Below are positions 43,242 through 52,453 of a stretch of DNA of 64,000 nt, piece after piece (position 1 is the first letter of the stretch; the number at the start of each line of letters is the position of its first letter). Position numbers and translations under genes: made by a program. The notes below the pieces were generated by a model that saw only the letters and a list, made by a program, of their open reading frames with translations, was not told the origin of the DNA and ran no database searches. The stretch comes from Chloroflexota bacterium (GTDB lineage Bacteria; Chloroflexota; Anaerolineae; Aggregatilineales; Phototrophicaceae), in contig JAPPFH010000150.1 in NCBI GenBank assembly GCA_028875185.1, forward strand, positions 1-64,000, read 5' to 3'.

Positions 43242-44411
43242 CTAGCGGCAGAAGTCGGCGATGAGATCCATATAGATTTCCTGGCAGCGATCGACCGAGG
43301 CCAAATCAACCCATTCTTCGATCGCGTGGGCGCCGGCGCCGACTGGGCCCAAAACGACCGTCGGAATGCCATTGTCGCCAAATAGGGCGGAGTCCATCCA
43401 CCAGCTGCTGCCGATAAGCGATACAGCGCGCCCCAGCCGCGCTTCGGCGACGCGCTTCAACTGCTGAACAAGCGGATCGGTCGCCTCGATATGGTAGGGG
43501 CTGCGGGCGAAAGTCGCCTTGGACTCGGCTTTGAAGTCGGGATCGGCGGCGGCGATCTCGTCGAGGATGACCTGCGTTTCAGCTTCGACGCTGCTTCGCG
43601 TGTCGCCGGGGATGGTGCGCCGCTCGACTTGCAGCCGGCAATGCGCGGGGTACATCGAGATTTCTTCGCCGCCACTGATCAGCGACGCGTGGAGCGAGCC
43701 GCTACCCAGCAAGTCGTGGGTTGGGCGCGCGCGCATCGCCCGGTCGTGGGCGTCCAGCGCGACCAGCACTTTTCCCATTTTGGCGATGGCGTCAACGCCC
43801 AGATGAGGCCGCGAGCCGTGCGCCGCCACGCCGAAAGTCTCGATATCGAGCCAGACGAAGCCGCGGTGGGCGATGCTGATCTCCAGTTCGGTTGGCTCGG
43901 CTATCAGCACGGCGTCGGCGGACCAGCGCTCCCATTCCGCCAGCAGCGCTTCGGTTCCAAGGCTGCCATATTCTTCATCGACGACCGCGCTGAGCATAAC
44001 ATCGCCGCGCAAGTCCATTTCCCGCGCCGCTTTGAGCGCCAACATGCAGGAAGCCAGCCCGCTCTTCATATCGTAAGCGCCACGCCCATAGAGGCGTCCG
44101 CCGCGGATTACCGGCTGGAATGGGGCGTCCATATCGGATACGCCGACGGTGTCGGTATGCGCGTTCAGCATCAGGGATCTTCCGCCGCCCCTGCGCGTAG
44201 ACACGGCAGATCCACCGCGCGCGATCAGGATGACGTTGGGGCGCTTGGGCGCTGCATCCTGGACGTGGACTTCTAGCCCCGCGTCCCGCCCCCAACTAGC
44301 GATGAAATCGGCGATGTCGCCTTCGCCGGCGCCACCAGGAACCAAGTCGGGATTGATCGAGTTTATGGCGACGAGGTCGGATAAAAGGTTGGTGAGTTCG
44401 GACACGGTCAA
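43242..44411 (-). CDS. M20-family peptidase (ArgE/DapE-like deacylase)
   Basis: A 389-aa dinuclear zinc amidohydrolase. LMLNAHTDTVG supplies the first His and catalytic Asp, GAYDMKSGLA the bridging Asp, DEEYGSLG the catalytic Glu pair, and LIAEPTELE and the C-terminal segment LGPVGAGAHAIEEW the remaining ligands. Before the first motif is an unusual stretch, GGSAVSTRRGGGRS, whose DNA (44187-44215) contains the repeat core CGCGTAGACAC. The start may be TTG at 44411 or GTG at 44405. Confidence 0.85.
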   Translation of the reverse strand: MTVSELTNLLSDLVAINSINPDLVPGGAGEGDIADFIASWGRDAGLEVHVQDAAPKRPNVILIARGGSAVSTRRGGGRSLMLNAHTDTVGVSDMDAPFQPVIRGGRLYGRGAYDMKSGLASCMLALKAAREMDLRGDVMLSAVVDEEYGSLGTEALLAEWERWSADAVLIAEPTELEISIAHRGFVWLDIETFGVAAHGSRPHLGVDAIAKMGKVLVALDAHDRAMRARPTHDLLGSGSLHASLISGGEEISMYPAHCRLQVERRTIPGDTRSSVEAETQVILDEIAAADPDFKAESKATFARSPYHIEATDPLVQQLKRVAEARLGRAVSLIGSSWWMDSALFGDNGIPTVVLGPVGAGAHAIEEWVDLASVDRCQEIYMDLIADFCR

Positions 44412-44479
44412 GCCTTAGCTTTGCACTGATATCGCGCTATACGACTCTGAATCGCTGGCCGTTGAGACGGCGATTCGAA

Positions 44480-44587
44480 CGGCTCTACAGAACTTGCTGC
44501 GGTCAAAGACTTGTCCCTCCATGCCGGAGGGCTGTGTCTACGCGCCCCGCTGTGTTGCCTCGATCCCACTGTGGTGAAGCCCAATAT
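44480..44587. repeat. decayed hairpin repeat with GTGTCTACGCG core
   Basis: TCCCTCCATGCCGGAGGGCT, then GTGTCTACGCGCCCC, then TGTTGCCTCG. It contains an exact copy of the core shared with 36061, 53231 and 61019. The arms are degraded. It lies between the peptidase and the first acyl-CoA dehydrogenase gene. Confidence 0.55.
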
Positions 44588-46132
44588 TTACGCCGGGCGC
44601 AAAAAACCCTTCACATCCAGCAGCCCCAGCAAAAATCCGCGCGGATCAGCCGGTTTGGGCAGCGGCAGTTGACGCAGAGGCCTGATGAAGTCGACCGCGA
44701 GACCGCCTTCGCTGATGATGCGATTGATCAGCTTGCCCACCTCGTTGTATTGCATGATGATCGCGTTGAGGTAATCGTCTACCGCAGTCACTTTCCAGAG
44801 CTCAACCGCCGACAGCAGCGCCTCCAGATTATGCACCAGCATTCCAATTTTGTAACGATATTCGGGTTCGTTAGTGACGCCGCGCGCCTGAATGGCGTCC
44901 ATGATGCCCTGGCTCGCTATGATTAGCGGCGCCGCGTCCAGCGGGATCGGCAGCTGGCAGCGGGCGATATAGTCGGCGTAATCGAAGAAGGGCGGGTGGC
45001 GATTCACGCGGCTGCTGTTGAGGATTTGCTTGCCTTCGCGCGGGATGTAGGCGTTTTCGCGCAGCGCAAGCATCCGCGCCTCAATATCGCCTTGCGTCTT
45101 GGCGCCGAGGTAGCGCCGCGTGTGCTTGTAGGTGAGCAGCGTGTTGAGGGTGTAATGACCATCAAAGACGGGATAGACGAAGGAGTCGATGGCATTGCCG
45201 CCGATGTTGGATTCTTTGAGAAAACCCTTGGAACCGGTGACCAGCAGATTCTGCGACAGAATCTCGTTGCATTTGAGCAGCAGCCAAGACTTGAGCATGA
45301 TGCCGTGGAATTGCAGGAAGGGGCTGTCGCTGAATGCGAGAGCGCGGAAGAAGGTGAAATTGATATGCGCCGCAGCCAGCGCTAGATTGTAAAGCTGGCG
45401 GAAGACATTGCTGAAGCGGATGGGATTGTCGCCGAAGATATTCTTGCTCGACAGATGCTCGATGGCGGCCGGCAGCGAGTCGTCCACCATTTTCACGCCC
45501 ATATAGGCGCAGTGGTATTTCGAGGGCAGCGCCATCCGCTGCAAAATCTCCAGCCCGCGCCCGGCTTGGCCGATGAGGATGCCGGGTCCGTCAATGTCGA
45601 ATTTTGTGAGGACCATGCTGCGCAGCACGTGCGTTTCCAGGCGCTGCCAGTTTCTCGTGCTGCTGTGCGGCACGGCGAAAAGCGAGAGCGAGCGCGGTCC
45701 GCTTGCGTCAGGATCGACCTTGGCGATGACAGAGTGGTAATCGGCGTGGTAAGAATTATTGATCAGCCATTTCTGGCCCTTGATGTGATAGTTTTTCTCG
45801 CCCGGATCGTCGCTCGCGGGCGTGGCGCAGGTTCGCACGCTGAGCAAGTCGGTGCCGGTATGCTCCTCGGTCCAACTCAGGGTGAAGATCTTGCCTTTGA
45901 GTTCCGCCGCCAGCGCATACTCTTCGGCGGCGACCAGCATCATATAAGCCAGACCACTGGCGGCGCAGGCAGTCATATAGCTTGGGTTGTTGCGGAAATG
46001 CTTGGTGGCTTCCAGCATCGAGCCCATCAAATTGAAAGTGGGATAGACGTTATCGAGCACATCCATCATACCGGCGCGCAGGCGGTCGTAGTCGAGTATG
46101 TCGCCGAATTGCGGGTGTTTGATGGTGTTCAT
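44588..46132 (-). CDS. acyl-CoA dehydrogenase-family protein, paralogue 1
   Basis: A 514-aa flavoprotein. The FAD/substrate motif FTLSWTEEHTGTDLL, the middle beta domain (KNYHIKGQKWLINNSYHADY) and the C-terminal helical bundle with GSKGFLKESNIGGNAIDSF are visible. It is longer than typical acyl-CoA dehydrogenases by a C-terminal domain. The ATG at 46132 is chosen because MNTIKHPQFGDILDYDRLR aligns with its paralogue at 48743-50305. It would oxidise an acyl-CoA or related thioester; substrate unknown. Confidence 0.82.
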   Translation of the reverse strand: MNTIKHPQFGDILDYDRLRAGMMDVLDNVYPTFNLMGSMLEATKHFRNNPSYMTACAASGLAYMMLVAAEEYALAAELKGKIFTLSWTEEHTGTDLLSVRTCATPASDDPGEKNYHIKGQKWLINNSYHADYHSVIAKVDPDASGPRSLSLFAVPHSSTRNWQRLETHVLRSMVLTKFDIDGPGILIGQAGRGLEILQRMALPSKYHCAYMGVKMVDDSLPAAIEHLSSKNIFGDNPIRFSNVFRQLYNLALAAAHINFTFFRALAFSDSPFLQFHGIMLKSWLLLKCNEILSQNLLVTGSKGFLKESNIGGNAIDSFVYPVFDGHYTLNTLLTYKHTRRYLGAKTQGDIEARMLALRENAYIPREGKQILNSSRVNRHPPFFDYADYIARCQLPIPLDAAPLIIASQGIMDAIQARGVTNEPEYRYKIGMLVHNLEALLSAVELWKVTAVDDYLNAIIMQYNEVGKLINRIISEGGLAVDFIRPLRQLPLPKPADPRGFLLGLLDVKGFLRPA

Positions 46133-46289
46133 GGATTTAGTGTTGCTGTCCCTTATTGGTGAAATCGCGTTGAAGTGGCGGGCGAATGTCCAGCGCCCCG
46201 CCACAGCCGACCACGCCGCCAGCGCCGCCGTCATGGCCGCCGGCGACGAGGTCGCGGACGGTAAGGTCTAGCTGTTGGATATTCATTAC

Positions 46290-47693
46290 TTATATCTTCT
46301 GGATTATTTCTTCCCTAGTCAAAGGTTCAACATAATGGCTTAATTCAAGTACTTCGGACATATCCCACCCAGGTATCCACTGTTCGTATCTGTAAAAGCT
46401 GTCAATTTTATCTCTGACTCTCGCCCAGAAAAAAGCTGGGATGATTAGCAGCTTAAATTCTCCAGTCTCGGTGCGGGTTGCCGTGAAGACCTGCTCTCTG
46501 TCAGTGTACTCTTCTGGCGTGTGATGCACGGAGCTTATGCCAACATATCCCTTTGTAAATCCATCATGAACAAATCCGTTTCGGATTAGGTTGGCCAGTT
46601 GTTTATATGCAGTATGTTCAAAGCCGAAGGCAGGGAAAAACATCTTGAGTGTTTTGATCCAGTTTGACTTAGATTTCCCAGTTTTCAGCTTATAGACCAA
46701 GTCCATACAAGGCAACATTGAGACAAGCGCCACAATGTGATTTTCACTGCCACTGCGTATAAGAAAGTCAATCTGCGATCTATAGCGCCTCTCCCACAAG
46801 TCTTGTGCCTTCCACTTCTCTCCACCTATAACATATCGCGTTTGTCGAAGCCTGTTTGGGACTTCTTTATCTCTTGGAGGAAATAGCGGGTTAAATTGTT
46901 CATATAAAGAAAGAAATTGCTTGGCAGATTTGTTATCAGAAGTTGGGAAGTCTTCGTCAAAATCACTTCTCTCGACGACTCGTTTTACTAATCCATTTTT
47001 GGGTAAATCTGCCGTGTAGAGATATTGAGCCATTTCACTTTTTTCGTAGAAACATTGAAGGATCTTGCCTTCTTCAATGTACAGCCATTTGTATCGCGGT
47101 GGCTTGTAAGCCACCTTTTCTGTTTTCAGATCTCGTTGTGTCCATTCGTAAGCATTGAGGAGCCATTCTTTAATTTGTTCAGCAGTGCATTCCGATAAGA
47201 ACATCGGATCAGAATTAGGGATTAGGTCCCAATGATCTGACAGAAACTCATAGGTTTCTTCATTGGCCGATATTCGCCAGTTTGATTGAGTTTCGTTATC
47301 AACGACCTTGACTTCCCATCTGCCGTTCATATTTGGAATAGACGCGAAATAACTGCAAATTTTCTTAAACAGAATCTCACCCCAATTGTATGGGCAGTTA
47401 AGTGAAAATAATGCATCCGTTGGTTTCCACACAGCGGGGGCTTCTTTGTTTAGCCAAACAACATCCCCATTAGGTAAGCGTCTTCTATTACTGGCCATAG
47501 ATGCTCTAGCTGACCCAATGCGTTCGACTACAACATCTTTTCTCTCGTGTTCTCGTATTAGCTTCTGTAATTCATCGGATATTCTCCTGTATGGGTAAGC
47601 CCCCACTGTTCCGTTTAGCTCTTTGTGACACCATAAAATCATCACTTTCTTTTTGTTATTATGTTCATTTGTTGAGGCAATCAGGTTATCCAT
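46290..47693 (-). CDS. unknown protein with HEPN-like motif, partner of the EcoRI-type methylase
   Basis: A 467-aa AT-rich gene one base after the methylase stop. I do not recognise the N-terminal part (KKKVMILWCHKELNGTVGAY). The C-terminal third is helical with ANLIRNGFVHDGFTKG: R371, N372 and H376 fit the RNxxxH pattern of HEPN nucleases. It is much longer than EcoRI endonuclease (277 aa) and shows no PD-(D/E)xK site that I can point to. Its position makes it the most likely effector or restriction partner of the methylase. Confidence 0.5.
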   Translation of the reverse strand: MDNLIASTNEHNNKKKVMILWCHKELNGTVGAYPYRRISDELQKLIREHERKDVVVERIGSARASMASNRRRLPNGDVVWLNKEAPAVWKPTDALFSLNCPYNWGEILFKKICSYFASIPNMNGRWEVKVVDNETQSNWRISANEETYEFLSDHWDLIPNSDPMFLSECTAEQIKEWLLNAYEWTQRDLKTEKVAYKPPRYKWLYIEEGKILQCFYEKSEMAQYLYTADLPKNGLVKRVVERSDFDEDFPTSDNKSAKQFLSLYEQFNPLFPPRDKEVPNRLRQTRYVIGGEKWKAQDLWERRYRSQIDFLIRSGSENHIVALVSMLPCMDLVYKLKTGKSKSNWIKTLKMFFPAFGFEHTAYKQLANLIRNGFVHDGFTKGYVGISSVHHTPEEYTDREQVFTATRTETGEFKLLIIPAFFWARVRDKIDSFYRYEQWIPGWDMSEVLELSHYVEPLTREEIIQKI

Positions 47694-47694
47694 G

Positions 47695-48678
47695 TCAACT
47701 CATCCGCTGCTGAATAATGATGCGAAAGTAGGGCTCTTTTCCGTTGACGCGCAAATCTTTTCCATCATCTCCTTTTCTGAACCGTATTATCTCAAACTGC
47801 TCCGGATTGTGTTTGTTCAAAAACGTAATCGGCACGCCCATCGCGCCTTCCCAATCCATCGGAATCTCGGCCGTCTTAGACACCTCAATCGCATCGTAGT
47901 TGTCGTACTTCGGGTATTCCTCTGGCGAGTAGCGTTTGAATAAAATCAGTTCTTCGTGCCTCTGCCGGTAATCCAGATTGGTATACCAGCAGGCGCTTCC
48001 AAGCCGGCCATAAACGACGCCGTCGACAATCCTGTAGGCGCTTCCCTCATTCTTTGTCGCCACCAATTCTTTTGCGTAGTCTTCGGGAACGTCAAACAGC
48101 ATGTCCTTTCCGCGCGGCGTGATGCCAAGCCACAGTTTGTTGTCCTTAATCAGCGGGAAAATCTCTTTGTAAGTAATCGCATTCTGATGTCCAATAATGA
48201 GAAACTGCTTGTCATATTCAATCAACTGCGCCACATATTCGCGGAAGAGCGAAAAAGGCGGGTTCGTCACCACGATGTCCGCTTGCTTGAGCAGCTCGAT
48301 GCATTCCGCGCTGCGAAAATCGCCATCGCCTTCCAGGTGGCGAACACCAATATCCTCTATCGACGGGATACCTGTTTCGTTCTCCGTCCCGTCATATTCC
48401 AGCCAGATCGCCTTTTCGGCGTCGTGCTGGCTGAACATATCCATTTGCTGATTCTTGTAGCAGGTGGTGATCAGTTTCTTGAGTCCGAGGACGCGGAAAT
48501 TGTAGGCGAAGTAGTGAAAGAAATTGCTCACGCGCGGATCATCGCAATTGCAGTAGACGACCTTTCCGCGAAAGCGGTCGGTGTAATGCCGCAGTTCGTT
48601 TTCTATGTCGACAAGCTGCGTATAGAACTCGTCTTTCTTGTTCGTCTTCGCTTGGTGCAGGTTGCGGTTCGCTGACAT
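47695..48678 (-). CDS. EcoRI-family adenine-specific DNA methyltransferase
   Basis: A 327-aa protein, matching the length of M.EcoRI (326). It opens MSANRNLHQAKTNKKDEFYT, and has the family stretch KVVYCNCDDPRVSNFF and the catalytic VVTNPPFSLF. EcoRI-type methylases make N6-methyladenine. The start at 48678 matches the family; the frame continues upstream through a repeat. One base separates it from the downstream unknown gene. No EcoRI-like endonuclease is seen. Confidence 0.88.
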   Translation of the reverse strand: MSANRNLHQAKTNKKDEFYTQLVDIENELRHYTDRFRGKVVYCNCDDPRVSNFFHYFAYNFRVLGLKKLITTCYKNQQMDMFSQHDAEKAIWLEYDGTENETGIPSIEDIGVRHLEGDGDFRSAECIELLKQADIVVTNPPFSLFREYVAQLIEYDKQFLIIGHQNAITYKEIFPLIKDNKLWLGITPRGKDMLFDVPEDYAKELVATKNEGSAYRIVDGVVYGRLGSACWYTNLDYRQRHEELILFKRYSPEEYPKYDNYDAIEVSKTAEIPMDWEGAMGVPITFLNKHNPEQFEIIRFRKGDDGKDLRVNGKEPYFRIIIQQRMS

Positions 48679-48698
48679 AGGCGTCCTCTGTCGCTTAT

Positions 48699-48748
48699 GC
48701 GGGCGAGACAAGGGTAGCGTGGACACTAACCGTCTCTCGCCCCTACAG
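48699..48748. repeat. hairpin repeat with filler, overlapping a gene end
   Basis: Arms GCGGGCGAGA and TCTCGCCCCTACAG flank a filler with TAGCGTGGACACTAACCGT, a variant of the 22-nt element. Its right end (CTGTAG on the minus strand) provides the stop codon of the acyl-CoA dehydrogenase gene at 48743. Confidence 0.8.
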
Positions 48749-50305
48749 ATTCGTAATCGCCTCGCGCGGAGAGGAAAACTGCTGGGCCATGTCGTATAGA
48801 CGCAGCAGGAATTCGCGCGGGGCTTCAAAACAGCGCAGCGGGCGCTGCCGCATCAGCGGGAGGAATTCCGTCTCCAGAGCGCTCTCGCTGATAATTTGAT
48901 TGAACTGATTGGCGAAGGCGTTGTACTGCATTACGACCGCATTGAGATATTCGTCTTCGCCGGTCGCTTTCCACATTTCGCAGGCGGCCAACAAAGCCTC
49001 CATCCAATGCAGCATGGTGCCAAGTTTGTAGCGATGTTCCGGGTCGGTCGTCAGATCGCGCGCGTTCAGTTCGTCGGCTAGCGCCTGCATCCGCGTAACG
49101 ATGCGGCGCGCGTCGAGGTCAATCGGCAGTTCCAGGTCCTCGATGTATCCCGCGTAATCGAAGAAATCGGGATTGCGCAGCGAGCGCGAATTTGCGCGGA
49201 TTGGATCCCCGCTGGTTGAGCCGGCGAGCCCGAAGCGCAAGGTCGCCATGCGTTCGTCCACATCGGCGCGGCGCGGCGCCCCCAGGTAACGTTTGACATG
49301 CTTGGCGGTCATCAAGGTGTTGATGGTGTAATGGCCATCGAAGACGGGCAGGACGAAGGAATCGATGGCGTTGCGCCCGATGACCGATTCCGCCAGGAAG
49401 CCTTTAGAGCCGACGACCAGCAGGTTCTGGCCTAGCAGCTCGTTGGCGCGCAGCAGCAGCCAGGACTTGAGCATGACGCCGTGGAATTGCAAGAAGTTGC
49501 TCGCGCTAAAAGCCAGGGCGCGATAATAGATGAAGTTGAGCACAGCCGCGCCCATAACGATATTGTACATCTGCCGCAGCACATTGCTGAAATTGATAGG
49601 GTTTTCGTTGAAGATGCGTTTCTTCGAGAGATGCTCGATGCTGGACGGGATAGCTTCGTTGAGCAGATTGATGCCGACATAGGCGCATTGGTATTTGCTG
49701 GGCATGGCCATGCGCTGCAAGATTTGCAAGCCGTGCCCGACCTTGCCGAGCAGGCGCCCGGGTCCGTCAATGTCAAAGCTGGTGAGCACCATGCGCCGCA
49801 GGACATGCGTCTCCAGCCGCTGCCAATTCTTGCAGCTGCTTTGCGGCACGAGGAAGATTGAAAGCGAGCGCGGTCCGCCCGAATCGGGATCGGTCTTGGC
49901 GACGATGGTGTGATAATCGGCGTGGTAAGAATTATTGATCAGCCACTTACGGCCCTTGAGATGATAGTCGACGCAATCGGGACCATCGTTTAAGGGCGTC
50001 GCCAGAGTCGCGGCGCTCAACAGGTCGGAGCCGATATCTTCTTCGGTCCAGCCGAGGGTGAAGAGGCTGTCTTTGAGCTCTTCGGCGATGTCGTCTTCAC
50101 CGGCGGCGATGATGGTCATCCAGGCGAGCATGCTGGCGCCAGCCGCGATCATGACATCGGGTTCATCGCCGTATAGCTCGGTACCGACTTGCAGCGACTT
50201 GTGCATATTGAAATCGGGCAGCAGCGCATTGTAAAGATGCAGAATGGAATGGCGCAGCCGATTGAAGTCGACAATATCGCCGAATTGCGGGTCATTTATG
50301 TACAT
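48743..50305 (-). CDS. acyl-CoA dehydrogenase-family protein, paralogue 2
   Basis: A 520-aa paralogue of the gene at 44588. It shares YINDPQFGDIVDFNRLR, FTLGWTEEDIGSDLL, GRKWLINNSYHADYHTIVAK and LVVGSKGFLAESVIGRNAID. Where paralogue 1 has TEEHTGTD this has TEEDIGSD, a difference near the active site. The two may act on different substrates or as a heteromer. They are separated by the methylase island, which may have been inserted between once-adjacent genes. The stop codon lies inside a hairpin repeat. Confidence 0.82.
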   Translation of the reverse strand: MYINDPQFGDIVDFNRLRHSILHLYNALLPDFNMHKSLQVGTELYGDEPDVMIAAGASMLAWMTIIAAGEDDIAEELKDSLFTLGWTEEDIGSDLLSAATLATPLNDGPDCVDYHLKGRKWLINNSYHADYHTIVAKTDPDSGGPRSLSIFLVPQSSCKNWQRLETHVLRRMVLTSFDIDGPGRLLGKVGHGLQILQRMAMPSKYQCAYVGINLLNEAIPSSIEHLSKKRIFNENPINFSNVLRQMYNIVMGAAVLNFIYYRALAFSASNFLQFHGVMLKSWLLLRANELLGQNLLVVGSKGFLAESVIGRNAIDSFVLPVFDGHYTINTLMTAKHVKRYLGAPRRADVDERMATLRFGLAGSTSGDPIRANSRSLRNPDFFDYAGYIEDLELPIDLDARRIVTRMQALADELNARDLTTDPEHRYKLGTMLHWMEALLAACEMWKATGEDEYLNAVVMQYNAFANQFNQIISESALETEFLPLMRQRPLRCFEAPREFLLRLYDMAQQFSSPREAITNL

Positions 50306-50547
50306 GCTTGCCGGTCCAATTGGTCAGCGCGCAACTCAAGCTGCGTAGTATAAGCGAACTCTCGCCGTCGCTCAATGGCGGGCGACAATGCGAAATATTT
50401 CACAAACTGACATCTGCTGAAACACCGCTGGCGCGCGAAAGCTACGGATTGATTCAGGCTCTTGCACGATTAGGCTCGGGTCAGGAGGGTGTAATTCTTA
50501 GGTTTATGGATAGTCGGTGAAAGTTCTTGTCCAGTTTCTAATGTTTG

Positions 50548-51261
50548 CTATTGCTTGATTGCCTCATTCAGTTTTTCACGCCACTGCGCAAAATCATACC
50601 ATCCGCAACCAACGCAACCTGAAGCGTCTTTCTTGTCTGTGGGACTCCACTTAGGCCCACCCTCGTAGAAGAAATCTATTCCGAACGGCTTTCCGCGTCG
50701 CCCAGTTCTGAAACAATCTTCGCAAGTTCTACTTTTCAGGAGATTGTGGCTTACGCTTCCATTTGACTTCTTGAGAAGTTGGAAATGTTTCTTTATGAAC
50801 TCTTCATCCATATTGGAATAGTCTATGAGTTTTCTGTTTGATTCGGTATCCCATCGTAATCTCGGCAGTTTGTGATCAATTGTAAGCTGATTATGAGGAC
50901 GCTCCGTATTCTCAACAATGTCGCGGCTACCGAATATCCTCATGACTAGATTAACGAAGGACTTAGGCATGGATCCACTTTGAACGGCAGACTTGAAAGC
51001 TCCTTGCCATCGGTCATGCCGAGTTGTTTTTTCGCAGATTACACATAAGTGATTGTCGCTCTCTATAATCATTCCAGGTCGCGATCTTGTTCCTCGTTCT
51101 AGTCCCTGAATTCCGGAACCGCCAGCGATTTGGGTGATTCCGGTATGTTGGTATTCGCACCCTCTACAATGCCATTGTTGATCCTTTAGCACTAGAAACG
51201 CTTTATAGTTTTTCTTCGTCTTGTCAAAGGTGTTTTCAAATTCTTCCAGTGTCATTGACAT
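50548..51261 (-). CDS. HNH-type restriction endonuclease (predicted)
   Basis: A 237-aa AT-rich gene. The segment QLTIDHKLPRLRW contains the DH pair of HNH nucleases and VSHNLLKSRTCEDCF supplies the downstream Asn and cysteines. CRGC, CVIC, CEDC and CVGC pairs suggest two structural zincs. It lies six bases after a DNA methyltransferase gene. Together they make a probable type II system. The recognition site is unknown. Confidence 0.72.
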   Translation of the reverse strand: MSMTLEEFENTFDKTKKNYKAFLVLKDQQWHCRGCEYQHTGITQIAGGSGIQGLERGTRSRPGMIIESDNHLCVICEKTTRHDRWQGAFKSAVQSGSMPKSFVNLVMRIFGSRDIVENTERPHNQLTIDHKLPRLRWDTESNRKLIDYSNMDEEFIKKHFQLLKKSNGSVSHNLLKSRTCEDCFRTGRRGKPFGIDFFYEGGPKWSPTDKKDASGCVGCGWYDFAQWREKLNEAIKQ

Positions 51262-51267
51262 TATGGC

Positions 51268-52320
51268 TCAACCACCCACTGACATAATTCGCTCGCACGC
51301 CAACTGGTAAATGGCCCGGTCTTTTTCATAGGCCATAACTTTCCGACGCGATTCCATGGCGGCAATCAGCGTTGTCGCGCTGCCCGCAAAGGGATCGTAG
51401 ACGAAATCCCCTTCGTCGCTGAAAAGCGCAATGAACTCTTTGATGAGCGGCAGCGGCTTCTGAGTCGTATGAATCCTCTGCTGAGGCGAAGGCGACTTGC
51501 AAACGAACACGTTGTGTACTACGTGTCCATTGAATTTTGTACCGGGTCTCTTCCCAATGACAATAGCTTCCCATGCGTTAATCGGCTTATATTTGTGGTT
51601 AAATGGCACGGGATTCGTCTTTTGCCACACTAGAGTCCCAACCGCTACGAATTTGTGCCGTTCAAGGATCTCGCAATACTCGCCAATCTGTGCCTGCGCG
51701 CAGAATGTCACAAACCATCCGCGTACTTTGGGCAGAACGTGTCTTGTCCATTCGGAGGGAGATATCGGACCATCCCACTCTCCAAAGTTTCCTCTTGGCA
51801 TAATAAAGTCAGTACCATCTTTGCGTAGTCGTCGAGGCACTTGACGTTCACAAGTGTAAGCCTTGCTAATGCCGTAGGGAGGATCCGTGAGAAGCAAGTC
51901 TATAGAATAGTCAGGGATTAGTTGTGTACCTGCTATGCCATCGCCGAGTCTAAATTCATAATTGTGACCCACAAGCGCTTCTTCAAAGTTATACGTTGTC
52001 ACCTCCTGCTTCAGAAGACTTTTTATCTCGTTTTGTATGTTCGCCGGATGTTCTGCCTGTAGTATGTTTGCGTCCGCGTCAAACAGCAATCGTCCCAAAT
52101 TGAGCGAATGTCCATTTAGGTTTTGCGTCTGTATGTTTGTCTGCCAAGCTCTATCAGTTGCACTGTAATGTGGACTACTATGAGATAGAAATCTGCGATG
52201 TTTAGGAAAATTGGAAGTAATCCACTTGTTGGCCGTAGCTCTTAGCTTAAGTTTTTGCTCGACCGTCAAGTCTGTTTGGCTCTCGTCAGCATGGGCAAAT
52301 ACGATCGAATGCTGTTTCAT
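51268..52320 (-). CDS. beta-class DNA methyltransferase of the HNH restriction system
   Basis: A 350-aa methylase. Motif IV is LLTDPPYGIS (DPPY, typical of N6-adenine or N4-cytosine enzymes) in the middle and motif I is DPFAGSATT near the C terminus, the beta order. The first 110 residues are an extra helical domain (DLTVEQKLKLRATANKWITS). AGGGAGGG lies before the ATG. A palindrome 30 bp upstream could allow autoregulation. Confidence 0.85.
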   Translation of the reverse strand: MKQHSIVFAHADESQTDLTVEQKLKLRATANKWITSNFPKHRRFLSHSSPHYSATDRAWQTNIQTQNLNGHSLNLGRLLFDADANILQAEHPANIQNEIKSLLKQEVTTYNFEEALVGHNYEFRLGDGIAGTQLIPDYSIDLLLTDPPYGISKAYTCERQVPRRLRKDGTDFIMPRGNFGEWDGPISPSEWTRHVLPKVRGWFVTFCAQAQIGEYCEILERHKFVAVGTLVWQKTNPVPFNHKYKPINAWEAIVIGKRPGTKFNGHVVHNVFVCKSPSPQQRIHTTQKPLPLIKEFIALFSDEGDFVYDPFAGSATTLIAAMESRRKVMAYEKDRAIYQLACERIMSVGG

Positions 52321-52349
52321 GAGACCCTCCCTGAGCCGCTAACCTAATC

Positions 52350-52367
52350 ATATCGTGGATACGATAT
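52350..52367. promoter_or_regulatory. palindromic operator candidate upstream of the methylase
   Basis: ATATCGT-GGAT-ACGATAT has perfect 7-bp arms and lies 30 bp before the methylase start. Many restriction-modification operons are controlled by the methylase or a C protein at such a site. No C-protein gene is seen here. Confidence 0.5.
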
Positions 52368-52453
52368 CAAGGCAAAATGTCAGGATTCTGGTAGGCCCGT
52401 AAGAATTCTTGGACTGTTTCCAAGTCAATGGGAGAGAAAATGCACTATCATAA

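Noticed and set aside
50306..50547. Frame of 70 codons at 50308-50520
   Set aside because: No ribosome site and no family; it starts within the antisense of the dehydrogenase start. I see nothing firm in this gap.
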